Origin: DATFKA01 sp035268885
GTDB lineage: Bacteria > Bacteroidota > Bacteroidia > Chitinophagales > Saprospiraceae
Direction: 5' to 3'
Assembly: GCA_035268885.1 (NCBI GenBank)
Contig: DATFKA010000060.1
Coordinates: forward strand, 70,682-134,681
Length of the DNA: 64,000 bases
Shown here: piece by piece, positions 27,139-35,955 of the stretch
How the letters are laid out: every line of letters starts with the position of its first letter
Position numbering within the stretch: the first letter of the stretch is position 1
Notes under the pieces: model-generated
Databases searched by the model: none
Seen by the model: only the letters and a program-made list of their open reading frames with translations
Told to the model about the DNA's origin: nothing
Position numbers and translations under genes: made by a program

Positions 27139-27900
27139 TCACCAAAAAATAAGTCGCAGGGCGATCACAAAAGTCATGAAGATGATAAAGTAGCGAAAAG
27201 TTTTTTCCGGAATCAACTTAATAATGGAAATCCCAATAAATACCCCCAGGGCAATCGCAGGAATGGTCATTAAATTAAGGGTAAAAGTAGACCAGGTTAT
27301 GGTTTTCCAGATAAATATATGGAAGGGCCATTTCACCAAATTAATGATGAGAAAGAACCAGGCACCGGTACCAATAAAACTCTGTTTCGGAATTCGGGTA
27401 CTCAACAGGTAAACCGCCAATACCGGACCGGCTGCATTGCCGATCATGGTACTGAAGCCCCCCATAATCCCAAACAGGGCACCAAACCACCAGCTATCAA
27501 TTATCGTAGCGGGCAAATGCCGTTTCTCCAGGATAATCATCAGGACCAGTCCCCCCACGATCAACCAACCCATCAATGATTTAAAGGTCGCATCATCGAT
27601 TAATTGCCCTACCCAAACGGCAATCAGTACGCCGACTATCGCGGCGGGGATCAACTGCCAAACGTATTTCCAATTAGCATCGCGATTGTAGTAGCTGACC
27701 GCAAAAAAATCGGCAAAACTCAAAATGGGTAAGAGTAGCCCGGCGGAAGGCTTACCGCCAAACACCGCGGCCATGATGGGAATGGTCAGCATGCCCATTC
27801 CTTTAATTCCCGCCTTTGACATACCAATCAGCATGGCACAAGCCATCACCAATAGCCAGTGGCCGGTACTTAATTCGGGTAGATTGGTGAATGATCCCAT
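27139..27900 (-). CDS. TauE/SafE (DUF81) family membrane permease
   Basis: 253 residues with about eight hydrophobic helices. The TauE/SafE repeats show as GMSKAGIKGMGMLTIPIMAAVFGGKPSAGLLLP near the N-terminus and GGFSTMIGNAAGPVLAVYLL near the middle. These proteins are proposed exporters of sulfite, sulfoacetate or other anions. There is no neighbouring sulfur gene to narrow the substrate. It is a different branch from the HCxGMCG protein at 5834. Confidence 0.9.
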   Translation of the reverse strand: MGSFTNLPELSTGHWLLVMACAMLIGMSKAGIKGMGMLTIPIMAAVFGGKPSAGLLLPILSFADFFAVSYYNRDANWKYVWQLIPAAIVGVLIAVWVGQLIDDATFKSLMGWLIVGGLVLMIILEKRHLPATIIDSWWFGALFGIMGGFSTMIGNAAGPVLAVYLLSTRIPKQSFIGTGAWFFLIINLVKWPFHIFIWKTITWSTFTLNLMTIPAIALGVFIGISIIKLIPEKTFRYFIIFMTFVIALRLIFW

Positions 27901-27948
27901 TACACGAAGGTCTGGAAATCAACCAAACTACCCAAATTAGTTGCCTGA

Positions 27949-28272
27949 TTAGTTTTGAGCGCGTTTGTTATTTTTTTTACGCTTGATATTACGATTAGCT
28001 CGATTCTGGCGATTTTGTATTTGAACACGTTCCGCCCGGGTGACCTGTCCGTCCGCTTTGGCACTGCGCTTGGAACGATTAATGGAGCGCTGCTGTTTAC
28101 CCAATACCGCTACTTCTCCCCTAGTGAGTTCACCAGTTTTGACCCCTTGTTTAATTCGCTTAGTCTGTACGACCTGACGTTTACTGGCCTTGGGTGTTTT
28201 TTGGCTTTGGGCGCTTGCGGAGAAGACCATACCCAGGCTGAAAAGCGCGACTAAAAAAATGTACTTTTTCAT
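27949..28272 (-). CDS. Small, highly basic periplasmic protein
   Basis: 107 residues from the ATG at 28272, which begins a clean signal peptide (MKKYIFLVALFSLGMVFSASAQ). An ATG 18 codons upstream would put a polar stretch before it. The mature part is rich in Arg, Lys, Gln and Asn. It carries two related helical units, RIKQGVKTGELTRGEVAVLGKQ and SAKADGQVTRAERVQI, each with a (G/D)xLT/VT-xxE turn resembling a degenerate EF-hand, and ends in a poly-basic KRKKNNKRAQN. Similar short proteins occur across Bacteroidota without known function. It may bind nucleic acid, lipid A phosphates or peptidoglycan; this is a guess. Confidence 0.75.
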   Translation of the reverse strand: MKKYIFLVALFSLGMVFSASAQSQKTPKASKRQVVQTKRIKQGVKTGELTRGEVAVLGKQQRSINRSKRSAKADGQVTRAERVQIQNRQNRANRNIKRKKNNKRAQN

Positions 28273-28411
28273 TTGTTCTGTGTTTTTGTTGTGAAATATG
28301 CCCTTTGGACCAGCGCGAGATCCCAAAGTTTAAGCCCGAAGGTGTTAAGAAAAAGCAAAAAAAGCCAGGGGGTAATTTTTAAGGAAAGAAATACAATTTA
28401 ATTTTTTTGCT

Positions 28412-28419
28412 TACATTTG
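28412..28419 (+). promoter_or_regulatory. Bacteroidota-type -7 promoter element for the OmpA-like gene
   Basis: TACATTTG matches the Bacteroidota -7 consensus TAnnTTTG exactly. No convincing -33 TTG was found at the right distance. It implies a start of transcription near 28425 and a leader of about 55 bases to the ATG at 28480. Confidence 0.35.
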
Positions 28420-28479
28420 AAAAGACGGTTCATGAAATGCTCCGAGAAAATAGGATTTACAAAAGTTACAAGTACGCTT

Positions 28480-29442
28480 ATGAAATATTTGCCCATACTC
28501 CTGCTTATCCTCAGCGGATGTCTCTCCTCTTGTGTTCCCCAGCAAAAATACCTGGATCTGGAAAAAGAAAAACAACAGTTAGAAGCAGAAGTGAACACCC
28601 TGGACTCGGTGGCCACCAGTCGCGAGCAGGTAGAAACAGACCTGGTAGAAATGGAATCTGAACTCGCCCAGGCTTATCGTGAAATTGAGGGTCTGCGCTC
28701 TACTAATATTGGTCTCAACCAAAGCTACCAGGATCTACTACAACGCTATACGCGCCTGGTGAACCAGAATAATGAAATTGTGAATAGCTCCGGAGACCGG
28801 CAGTACAATCTCCAGCAAGAATTGCAAATGCAGAGACAGGAGTTGCTCCAAAAGGAACAGGAATTACGCCAGCGAGAAGCCCGCCTCAATAATCTACAAA
28901 ACAACTACAGCAGCGATATCAATAATCGCCAGCGCATTATTCAGCAGCTACAACAAGAAATTCAGCAGCAGGACGAGCAACTACGCCTACTCAAGGCTAA
29001 CGTAGACACTGACCTGGGAGCAATCAACCTTCAGGGCGTACAGGTGTCTCAGGGCAATGGCCAGATCGCGGTTACCCTCAGCCAGGAACTTTTATTCAGT
29101 ACCGGAAGTTCGTTTGTGGGTAGCAATGGCCGTCAGGCCGTCCGGCAGTTGGTCAACACCCTACAGAATAATCCCACCGTCGATATTATCGTCGAAGGGC
29201 ACACCGATAATCAGGGAGATCCCAACACCAACTGGAAGCTCAGCATAGAACGCGCCAATACCGTGGCCCGCCTGATGATGGTACAAGGCATTGATCCGGA
29301 GCGAATCACCATTTCTGGTAGGGGCCAATACGATCCGGTAGCGACCAATAGCAGTGCAGCCGGAAGAGCCCAGAACCGTAGAACGGAAATTCTGCTCATT
29401 CCAAAATCTGATAATATTGACAATTTACTCTACCGCCAGTAG
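28480..29442 (+). CDS. OmpA family outer membrane lipoprotein with coiled coil
   Basis: 320 residues from the ATG at 28480 (MKYLPILLLILSGCLSSCVPQ). Upstream in-frame starts at 28417 (TTG) and 28432 (ATG) would overlap the promoter element and spoil the signal peptide. Lipobox LSSC, Cys about 18. Residues about 25-180 form a long Gln/Glu/Leu-rich coiled coil. The C-terminal OmpA domain (about 195-310) has LLFSTGSSFVGSNGRQAVRQL, VEGHTDNQGDPNTNWKLSIERA and GRGQYDPVATNSSAAGRAQNRRTEI, with the Asp and Arg that grip diaminopimelate. It tethers the outer membrane to peptidoglycan. Confidence 0.93.
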   Translation: MKYLPILLLILSGCLSSCVPQQKYLDLEKEKQQLEAEVNTLDSVATSREQVETDLVEMESELAQAYREIEGLRSTNIGLNQSYQDLLQRYTRLVNQNNEIVNSSGDRQYNLQQELQMQRQELLQKEQELRQREARLNNLQNNYSSDINNRQRIIQQLQQEIQQQDEQLRLLKANVDTDLGAINLQGVQVSQGNGQIAVTLSQELLFSTGSSFVGSNGRQAVRQLVNTLQNNPTVDIIVEGHTDNQGDPNTNWKLSIERANTVARLMMVQGIDPERITISGRGQYDPVATNSSAAGRAQNRRTEILLIPKSDNIDNLLYRQ

Positions 29443-29524
29443 CTATAATGGCGGATTTGTTCTTGTTTTATAAGTAATTGATCAATATTATGTATAAGTT
29501 TAGTTCAGAGTAATTTTGGGCTTC

Positions 29525-29572
29525 TACGAGGCAAAAAACGTAGCTATAGCCTTAGCTACAGCGAGGCTTTTT
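29525..29572. other. Intergenic imperfect hairpin
   Basis: Within the 204-base gap 29443-29646, GTAGCT (29540-29545) pairs with AGCTAC (29554-29559). The flanks ACGAGGCAAAAAAC and CAGCGAGGCTTTTT add direct and inverted similarity. It may be the OmpA gene terminator, with AGGCTTTTT on the plus side, but the stem is short. Confidence 0.3.
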
Positions 29573-29646
29573 AACGAAGTATAAGCATAAAAGGGCCTGA
29601 AATAGGATATAGATAATGTTGAACGATTACTTACATCTAAATAAAT

Positions 29647-30363
29647 ATGAGAAAACCTTTACTATTGCTACTACTCCTAATGGTGGGCTTTTTCTGTACC
29701 GATTGCACACCTGTACAAAAAATTCCGCTTAGCGATGACTTACTACTCCTAAAAATGGAGCGGGGTCCAAGTCGGGGCAGGTACCCTATCTATGAGATGG
29801 CGATTTATCAAAATAAAATTGCAGAATATACAGGAAAGCGGTACACCCCAAAGTTAGGCACCTGGGTACGCAAACTAAATGATACCGAGTGGAATCAACT
29901 ACAAAACCAAATAAAACAGGCTGATCTGTGGCGTCAAAAAGGTTTTTTTCGCAGTCAAAGTCTTGACCTCCCGCTGGTCACGATCACGCAATTCGAGCAA
30001 GATGTTAGCAAATCGGTTTCCGGAAAAGATACCCGTCCACCCGAGGTCTTATTACTAGAGCGAAGCCTGGAAAACATTGCCCTAAAGGAGGGCTGGGTAG
30101 AAAAGAAACCTTTTGACTTTGGCCTGCCCAAAGACGTCATGCCTAATCAACTCTGTATTGAATTACGACCAGGAGTATACGTACACAACTGGGTCTATAA
30201 ATACGGCTTGCAAAATATGCAAATCCTGGCCGAACTCCCAGAAAAGAGTAACTACTGGTTGGTCGGTTACGATCCGACGGTCACTTTTCCCAGAGAGATG
30301 GAGCAACTGCTGAGCTACGATAGTCAGGTAACCAAATACGAGTTCAATAAAATTGAGAAATAG
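29647..30363 (+). CDS. DUF6438-like lipoprotein
   Basis: 238 residues, lipoprotein signal with Cys at about 20 (FFCTDCTPVQ; either Cys could be lipidated). Residues about 34-140 resemble the DUF6438 domain: LLKMERGPSRGRYPIYEMAIYQNKIAEYTGKRYTPKLGTW, in which the usual GTCPVY is replaced by GRYPIY. A second domain (about 165-238) ends the protein. The function is unknown. It lies between the OmpA-like gene and the convergent ABC-F gene, 17 bases away. Confidence 0.75.
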   Translation: MRKPLLLLLLLMVGFFCTDCTPVQKIPLSDDLLLLKMERGPSRGRYPIYEMAIYQNKIAEYTGKRYTPKLGTWVRKLNDTEWNQLQNQIKQADLWRQKGFFRSQSLDLPLVTITQFEQDVSKSVSGKDTRPPEVLLLERSLENIALKEGWVEKKPFDFGLPKDVMPNQLCIELRPGVYVHNWVYKYGLQNMQILAELPEKSNYWLVGYDPTVTFPREMEQLLSYDSQVTKYEFNKIEK

Positions 30364-30379
30364 TTGACCGGGGTCTCAA

Positions 30380-32296
30380 TTATTCATACTTATCCAATTC
30401 CAACTGGGTCATTTCCCATTCTTCCATGGCCTCGTCGAGGTCCGTTTTCAGCTGGCCGTATGTTTTGAGTTGATCATCGGCATCGGCCTGTTCGTAGAAG
30501 GAAGGGTCCAGCATTTTTTCTTCAAAGGTCGCTATTTTTTCTTCCAGCTTTTCGACTTGCTTTTCTGATCGATCGATGGCCCGCAATAATTTTTTTCTCT
30601 CCTCGTAACTTAGGGTTGGCTTGGGTGCCGGGGCTTCCTCCTCTTTATTGGATGCCTTGTTGCGCAATTCAACGTCGCGCATATTATCCAGGGCGCGCTT
30701 TTCCAGGAAGGCGTTCACATCCCCAATGTGGTTGTGTAATTGACGATCTCTAAACTCCAGCGTTCGATTGGTCAGTCCCGCCAGGAAATCCCGGTCGTGG
30801 GATACGACAATCAGCGATCCGTCGTAATCTATGAGCGCTTGCTTCAGTACATCTTTCGAAAGCATATCGAGGTGATTGGTCGGCTCATCGAGTACCAGCA
30901 GGTTAAAGGGACGAAGTAATAAGCAAGCCAGGGCCAGTCGTGCCCGCTCTCCTCCGGATAGTACCGAGACTTTTTTGTCTACATCCTCCCCTGAAAACAT
31001 AAAAGCACCCAGTATACTACGCAATTTGGGACGCATCTCCGCTGGTGCATCCTGTTCCATTGTTTCCAGCACTGTCGACTTGGGGTATAAAGTATCCGAT
31101 TGGTTTTGGGCATAGTACCCGATCTCTACATTATGTCCCAATTGAATGGTTCCCGAGCTAATGGACAACTTACTGATTAACATCTTGGCCAGTGTTGTTT
31201 TCCCCTGGCCATTTTGTCCAACGAAGGCCACCCGGTCTCCCCGATCCATCTTAAAGTCTATCTCATCCAGAACCAGTAAATCATCGTATTTTTTGACGAC
31301 AGACTTCGCCTCTACGACGACCTGTCCGGAACGCGGTGCCGGTGGGAAACGCAAGTCCATTACCCCCACGTCCTGCTGATCAATTTCAATACGCTCCATT
31401 TTGTCGAGTTGCTTTTGCATGGATTGGGCCATCTTCGTTTTGGTGGCTTTCGCCATAAAACGGTTAATCGTTCTTTCCCGATCTGCAATTACCCGTTGCT
31501 GATTTTCGTAGGCGGCGATTTGTTTTTCGCGGCGTTCGGCGCGCATTTCCACGTATTCAGTGTAGCCCGCCTTGTAGTCGTACAGATTACCCAGCTCTAC
31601 TTCGACGGTACGCTTAGTAATATTATCCAGAAATTCCTTATCGTGAGAAATCACAATGACGGTCGAAGTGTAGTCTTGTAGAAAGGACTCTAACCAAATA
31701 ATAGATTCAATATCCAGATGATTAGTAGGCTCATCCAACAATAAGTAGTCGGGATGACGCAGTAGCATCTTTGCCAATTCAATCCGCATCTGCCAACCTC
31801 CCGAAAATTCATCGGTCAGGCGCTCAAAGTCTTTTTGGGTGAAACCCAAACCCTTGAGCACCTTCTCTGCATTAGCTTCCATCGATTCCCCGTCCAGATA
31901 AGAAAAGCGATTGGTCAGGGTAGCGTATTCATCCAGTAGCTGGTGATAAGAATCGCTTTCGTAATCGGTACGCCGGGCCATCTCCTCGTTGATCTCCTGG
32001 ATGCGCGCTTCCAGTTGTTTGGTGTGTTCAAATGCGGTAAGCGTTTCCTCCATCACGGTCTTTCCTTTCGGAATATCCATCTCCTGATGCAAGAAGCCAA
32101 GGGTACTCTCCCTGGGAAAAGAGACATTACCTTCGTGAGGACTCATCTCCCCGGCGATGATCTTGAGCATGGTTGACTTGCCGGCGCCATTGCGGCCAAC
32201 CAGTCCTACCTTTTCTTTTTCACCAATTACGAGATTGACCTTATTCAATAAGATGCGATCACCATACTGCACGTATACGTTCGAAACATTAATCAT
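30380..32296 (-). CDS. ABC-F family ATPase (ribosome-associated type)
   Basis: 638 residues, two ABC domains and no membrane segment. First domain: Walker A GRNGAGKST (about 36), signature FSGGWQMRIELAKML, Walker B LLLDEPTNHLD. The linker region (about 245-310), rich in Arg and Lys (MRAERREKQIAAYENQQRV), is the P-site tRNA interaction motif region. Second domain: GQNGQGKTT (about 370), LSGGERARLALACLL, LVLDEPTNHLD. The C-terminal coiled coil (about 550-638) starts LSYEERKKLLRAIDR. ABC-F proteins act on the ribosome in translation or antibiotic protection; the arrangement fits the housekeeping Uup/YdiF type. Confidence 0.95.
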   Translation of the reverse strand: MINVSNVYVQYGDRILLNKVNLVIGEKEKVGLVGRNGAGKSTMLKIIAGEMSPHEGNVSFPRESTLGFLHQEMDIPKGKTVMEETLTAFEHTKQLEARIQEINEEMARRTDYESDSYHQLLDEYATLTNRFSYLDGESMEANAEKVLKGLGFTQKDFERLTDEFSGGWQMRIELAKMLLRHPDYLLLDEPTNHLDIESIIWLESFLQDYTSTVIVISHDKEFLDNITKRTVEVELGNLYDYKAGYTEYVEMRAERREKQIAAYENQQRVIADRERTINRFMAKATKTKMAQSMQKQLDKMERIEIDQQDVGVMDLRFPPAPRSGQVVVEAKSVVKKYDDLLVLDEIDFKMDRGDRVAFVGQNGQGKTTLAKMLISKLSISSGTIQLGHNVEIGYYAQNQSDTLYPKSTVLETMEQDAPAEMRPKLRSILGAFMFSGEDVDKKVSVLSGGERARLALACLLLRPFNLLVLDEPTNHLDMLSKDVLKQALIDYDGSLIVVSHDRDFLAGLTNRTLEFRDRQLHNHIGDVNAFLEKRALDNMRDVELRNKASNKEEEAPAPKPTLSYEERKKLLRAIDRSEKQVEKLEEKIATFEEKMLDPSFYEQADADDQLKTYGQLKTDLDEAMEEWEMTQLELDKYE

Positions 32297-32336
32297 TGTC
32301 CACTAATAATTTGCGCCAAAGATAGTGAAAAAGCTG

Positions 32337-33389
32337 TCACTTTGCCTTTTCCAGCGTAAATCCGAAAGTCGAACCCAGGCCGGGTGTGCTCCGCACATTG
32401 ATGGTTTGCTGATGGCTTTCAATAATATGCTTAACGATGGATAAACCCAGACCGGAACCACCCCGCCGACGGGAGCGACTCTTATCCACCCGATAGAAGC
32501 GATCGAAGACGTGATTAAGATGCTGCTTGGGAATACCAATGCCATTGTCCGCTACTTCAATCAGGATATTCTTATCCATATCGTAAAAGGCTACTTTACT
32601 GAGGCCACCATCGTGTCCGTATTTGATGGAATTATTTATCAGATTAGTCAGTACCTGACGGATTCGCTCCCGGTCTGCCCGCACTTTAAAACCGTTAGCG
32701 GCTCCCTCCTTGAAGACCAGCTCTACCTTATTCTCTCTGGCTTTCATCTCTAAATCATCGAATACCTCATCCACCAGATCTTTAATATCAAAAGTTTGCA
32801 TTTCCAGTACCACCTCACCGGATTCCAGGCGCGCAATGGCCTCCAGGTCCTGAACAATGGTCTGCAAGCGCTCCACGTTGGTAGCCGCCCGCTTTAGGAA
32901 TTTCATGTTGACCTGCTCGTCTTCCAGTCCCCCTTCGATGAGGGATTCAATGTAGCCTTGGATATTAAAAATGGGGGTTTTAAGCTCGTGAGAAATATCC
33001 CCGACAAAATTGCGGCGATATTCGGCCCAAGCTTTGTATTGTTCTAACTCCCGCCGCTGATTTTCGGCCCAGTTAATGACTTCTTTTTCCACCTCGGCAA
33101 TAATATCCGAGTCAATATCAATCATGTTATTTTTCTCGCCCGGCTGTAATTTTTCCTGGTGAATAGTCTTATATATCACCTTGATTTTCCGATAGATATA
33201 CTTCTTCAGGTAAAGTAAAATAATATAGTAAGCGGCCCCGAAGAAACCTAATCCAAGCACGAAGTACCCGATTAGCCTGGACATCCCCAAAGAGAGGCCT
33301 AATTCATAGACCAGGAAAACACCAAAAGCCCCTAACAGAATGTAGGAGGCCGATACAAAAGCAATTTGTTTGGGTGTTGGATTTTTCAA
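32337..33389 (-). CDS. PhoR-like membrane sensor histidine kinase
   Basis: 350 residues: two adjacent helices (about 10-30 and 38-60) with almost no periplasmic loop, then a coiled stretch and HisKA with ISHELKTPIFNIQGY (phospho-His about 136). HATPase_c has NNSIKYGHDGG, DNGIGIPKQHLNHVFDRFYRV and the G2 box GGSGLGLSIVKHI. No PAS or HAMP domain is visible. The near-missing sensor loop suggests intramembrane sensing or control by a partner protein. It is encoded two bases after its response regulator. Confidence 0.94.
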   Translation of the reverse strand: MKNPTPKQIAFVSASYILLGAFGVFLVYELGLSLGMSRLIGYFVLGLGFFGAAYYIILLYLKKYIYRKIKVIYKTIHQEKLQPGEKNNMIDIDSDIIAEVEKEVINWAENQRRELEQYKAWAEYRRNFVGDISHELKTPIFNIQGYIESLIEGGLEDEQVNMKFLKRAATNVERLQTIVQDLEAIARLESGEVVLEMQTFDIKDLVDEVFDDLEMKARENKVELVFKEGAANGFKVRADRERIRQVLTNLINNSIKYGHDGGLSKVAFYDMDKNILIEVADNGIGIPKQHLNHVFDRFYRVDKSRSRRRGGSGLGLSIVKHIIESHQQTINVRSTPGLGSTFGFTLEKAK

Positions 33390-33391
33390 GA

Positions 33392-34069
33392 TTAGAATTC
33401 AAATTTATAACCAATCCCTTTGATGGTCTTGATGTAATGATCACCGATCTTTTCTCGTAATTTGCGGATATGCACGTCAATGGTTCGGTTGCCGACAATA
33501 ACATCGGTTCCCCATACCTTGTTGAAGATCTCCTCGCGCGAAAAAACTTTACCTGGTTTGGAAACCAGCAAATAAAGTAATTCAAATTCTTTTTTTGCTA
33601 ACTCGATCACCTCCTCGCCCCGGATCACGCTGACTTTCTCTTTATCAATCTTCAAATCACCTACTTTTACCGTTTCTTCATCTTCGCTGCGATCTAAACG
33701 ACGGATCAGGGCCTTAATACGGCTCATAAAAACACGGGGTCGAATCGGTTTGGTGATGTAATCATCTCCTCCTACGTCCAGCGCAGCAATCTGAGAATAA
33801 TCTTCTTCGCGGGCGGTCAGGAAAGTAATAACGGTCTTTTTGAACATAGGCTTAGAGCGCAAATTCCGACAGACCTCCACCCCATCCATTCTCGGCATCA
33901 TAATATCCAGAATGATCAGATGTGGCTGTTCTTTTTCCGCTAACTGTATACCAGCTTTACCGTCTTCTGCGGTAAAAACTTTATACCCCTCTTTTTCCAG
34001 GTTGTAGCGAAGAATGTCCAGAATGTCTGGTTCGTCATCTACAATCAAAATTTTAACGGGATCGACCAT
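33392..34069 (-). CDS. OmpR/PhoB family response regulator
   Basis: 225 residues from the ATG at 34069 (MVDPVKILIVDDEPDILDIL). An in-frame start 39 codons upstream adds a hydrophobic stretch foreign to the family. The receiver domain has the acidic pair DDE (about 11-13), the phospho-Asp in LIILDIMMPRMDG (about 55), Thr in FLTARE and Lys in DDYITKPIRP. The winged-helix DNA-binding domain ends with VGNRTIDVHIRKLREKIGDHYIKTIKGIGYKF. Pairs with the kinase two bases downstream. Phosphate control is possible, but no pho genes are here to support it. Confidence 0.95.
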   Translation of the reverse strand: MVDPVKILIVDDEPDILDILRYNLEKEGYKVFTAEDGKAGIQLAEKEQPHLIILDIMMPRMDGVEVCRNLRSKPMFKKTVITFLTAREEDYSQIAALDVGGDDYITKPIRPRVFMSRIKALIRRLDRSEDEETVKVGDLKIDKEKVSVIRGEEVIELAKKEFELLYLLVSKPGKVFSREEIFNKVWGTDVIVGNRTIDVHIRKLREKIGDHYIKTIKGIGYKFEF

Positions 34070-34210
34070 CTTTTGGGTTTTATCAGCCGTAGTACCGGAT
34101 ATCCTAAACATCGAAATAACACCGTAGCTAGCAAGCCAAAATGAAGCAATATGTAAAACTAAAGTAAATAAGAATTTGATCTGCATATAGCAGATTAAAT
34201 AATTGTTAAG

Positions 34211-34531
34211 TCATCGATTATCAGGGTATTGTTCATCGAACTGGCGGCGAGCCTCCTGATAGAGGTCTCGCGATAACTCCGGATTGTTACGGACGGTAAA
34301 CAGCAATTCATTCAGGGTTGTGGAATCAATCTGATGAATGGTATAAATTTGATCATAATACCTCATTAAGAAGCTATCTTTTCGGGTGCCATAAAGGGTT
34401 AAGACCGCATTTTCTGCGGTATGTACATCCAGCATGATCGCTGCGGCCTTTTCCATCGGTAGCGGTAAAGTGGCGTCTTCTGTTTGACAAGCTAAAGACA
34501 AAAACAAAACAAGGAAACAGACCAATCTCAT
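34211..34531 (-). CDS. DUF4296-like small lipoprotein
   Basis: 106 residues with a lipobox LSLAC (Cys about 15). After it, the pattern LPMEKAAAIMLDVHTAENAVL and a following YDQIYTIHQIDSTTLNELLFTVRNNPE match the Bacteroidota DUF4296 family, helical and of unknown function. It precedes the two-component genes on the same strand with a 141-base gap. Confidence 0.75.
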   Translation of the reverse strand: MRLVCFLVLFLSLACQTEDATLPLPMEKAAAIMLDVHTAENAVLTLYGTRKDSFLMRYYDQIYTIHQIDSTTLNELLFTVRNNPELSRDLYQEARRQFDEQYPDNR

Positions 34532-34565
34532 AAGTTGAGTGCTTATTAAGCCACAAGGACCAGAA

Positions 34566-35066
34566 TTAAGTAAAATATTGCTTCGGATATTGAAAACGCA
34601 CTAATTTGGCCGTTTCTTGTCCAAAGTCGCTCCAATCGTCTACTTCACTTTGCACTTCAAACATGCCGCAGGTCGGCACGTTATCGATGAATGCTTCCGA
34701 AAACAGATTAGCCAGCTGGGTGTAGCCCGGATTATGCCCAAAAACGAGCAGGGTTTCGTGTTCGTTGTCCGTTTGACGGAGCACCTGGAGGATCGTTTCG
34801 GGCTCTGCCAGGTACAAACGCTCATCGGTTTCTATATCTTTGCCTTTCAGGACAAAAGCTTTCGCAAAATATTTAGCCGTGGTGAACGCTCGAACGGCCG
34901 GACTACTCAGGAGACGAACCGGTGGCTTAATTTGCTGCCGGAGCAACTGTGCCATAAAAGGAGCATCCCTTAAACCACGTTCATTTAAAGGTCGTTTAAT
35001 ATCGGTAAGCTTCGGATCGGACCAACTCGACTTCGCGTGCCTTATAAAAAATACCGTTTTAGCCAT
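34566..35066 (-). CDS. SixA-like histidine phosphatase
   Basis: 166 residues. The N-terminal FFIRHAKSSWSDP carries the catalytic His and Arg of the phosphoglycerate-mutase-like superfamily (RHA in place of RHG, as in SixA). RPLNERGLRDAPFMAQLL follows, then SSPAVRAFTTAKYFA and the second His in LVFGHNPGYTQLANLF. SixA relatives dephosphorylate phosphohistidine domains. Divergent from the SDR gene with about 40 bases between starts. Confidence 0.9.
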   Translation of the reverse strand: MAKTVFFIRHAKSSWSDPKLTDIKRPLNERGLRDAPFMAQLLRQQIKPPVRLLSSPAVRAFTTAKYFAKAFVLKGKDIETDERLYLAEPETILQVLRQTDNEHETLLVFGHNPGYTQLANLFSEAFIDNVPTCGMFEVQSEVDDWSDFGQETAKLVRFQYPKQYFT

Positions 35067-35107
35067 ATAATTTCTTTAGTTTTGCGTTGTTGCGAAAACA
35101 TAAAAAT

Positions 35108-35905
35108 ATGCAAAAAGCATTCAAAGATAAAGTAATCTGGATAACTGGTGCCTCATCCGGCATTGGAGAAGCCCTGGCTTATGCCTTTTCTGATGCGGAT
35201 GCCTACCTCATTCTCAGCAGCCGAAAGGCCGAAAAGCTGGAGTTGGTAAAAGCCAATTGCCAGACCCCAGAAAAAATTTGCATTCTACCCCTCGATGTAA
35301 CCGACTATACAAACATCCCCGCCGCCGCCGAAAAAGCCATCGCTTTTCGGGGACACCTCGACATTTTGGTGAATAATGCCGGTATCTCTCAACGGGCCCT
35401 TGCGCAGGATACCAAACTCGAAGTGGATCAACAAATCATGAATGTCAATTTCTTTGGTAGTGTCGCCGTCAGTAAAGCCGTTTTACCCCATTTCCTGGAG
35501 CGAAAATCGGGCCATATCGTAGTAATGAATAGTGTGATGGGGATTATGGGAGTGCCTTATCGATCTGCCTACTGCGCTTCCAAACACGCCCTCCGTGGTT
35601 TCTTTGATACACTAAGGGCGGAGGTTCATGAGGCTAATATTAAAGTGACCAATATTTTACCCGGTTACGTGCGCACCAACGTAACGATAAACGCACTAAA
35701 GGGAGACGGCAGCTCCAACGATGAAATGGCCAGTAGTACCGCCGGGGGCTATAGCCCTGCGTATTTTGCCAAAAAGGTACAGCGGGCCATCGCCAGAGGA
35801 AGAAAAGAAGTCTATATTGCGAAAACAGAAATACTGGGCATTTACCTGATGCGCTTTGTCCCCAATTTATTCTTTCGCATTATTCGTAATCATCGCTTAC
35901 ATTAA
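35108..35905 (+). CDS. Short-chain dehydrogenase/reductase
   Basis: 265 residues from the ATG at 35108 (MQKAFKDKVIWITGASSGIGE); a TTG seven codons upstream is less likely. Nucleotide motif TGASSGIG (about 14-21), LDVTD, NNAGIS (about 90), catalytic Ser in VVMNSVMG and the Tyr-x3-Lys pair in RSAYCASKHALRGF. The C-terminus carries a hydrophobic EILGIYLMRFVPNLFFRI, as in the DHRS7/membrane-associated group. The substrate is unknown. Followed by the Dabb lipoprotein gene 50 bases downstream. Confidence 0.93.
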   Translation: MQKAFKDKVIWITGASSGIGEALAYAFSDADAYLILSSRKAEKLELVKANCQTPEKICILPLDVTDYTNIPAAAEKAIAFRGHLDILVNNAGISQRALAQDTKLEVDQQIMNVNFFGSVAVSKAVLPHFLERKSGHIVVMNSVMGIMGVPYRSAYCASKHALRGFFDTLRAEVHEANIKVTNILPGYVRTNVTINALKGDGSSNDEMASSTAGGYSPAYFAKKVQRAIARGRKEVYIAKTEILGIYLMRFVPNLFFRIIRNHRLH

Positions 35906-35955
35906 AATCAGCTGGGGAGGTTTATTCTTTTTTATTATCTTTTCACAAAAAAACA

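Noticed and set aside
29525..29572. A riboswitch upstream of the DUF6438 gene
   Set aside because: Only a short 6-bp stem is visible; no conserved riboswitch core was recognised.
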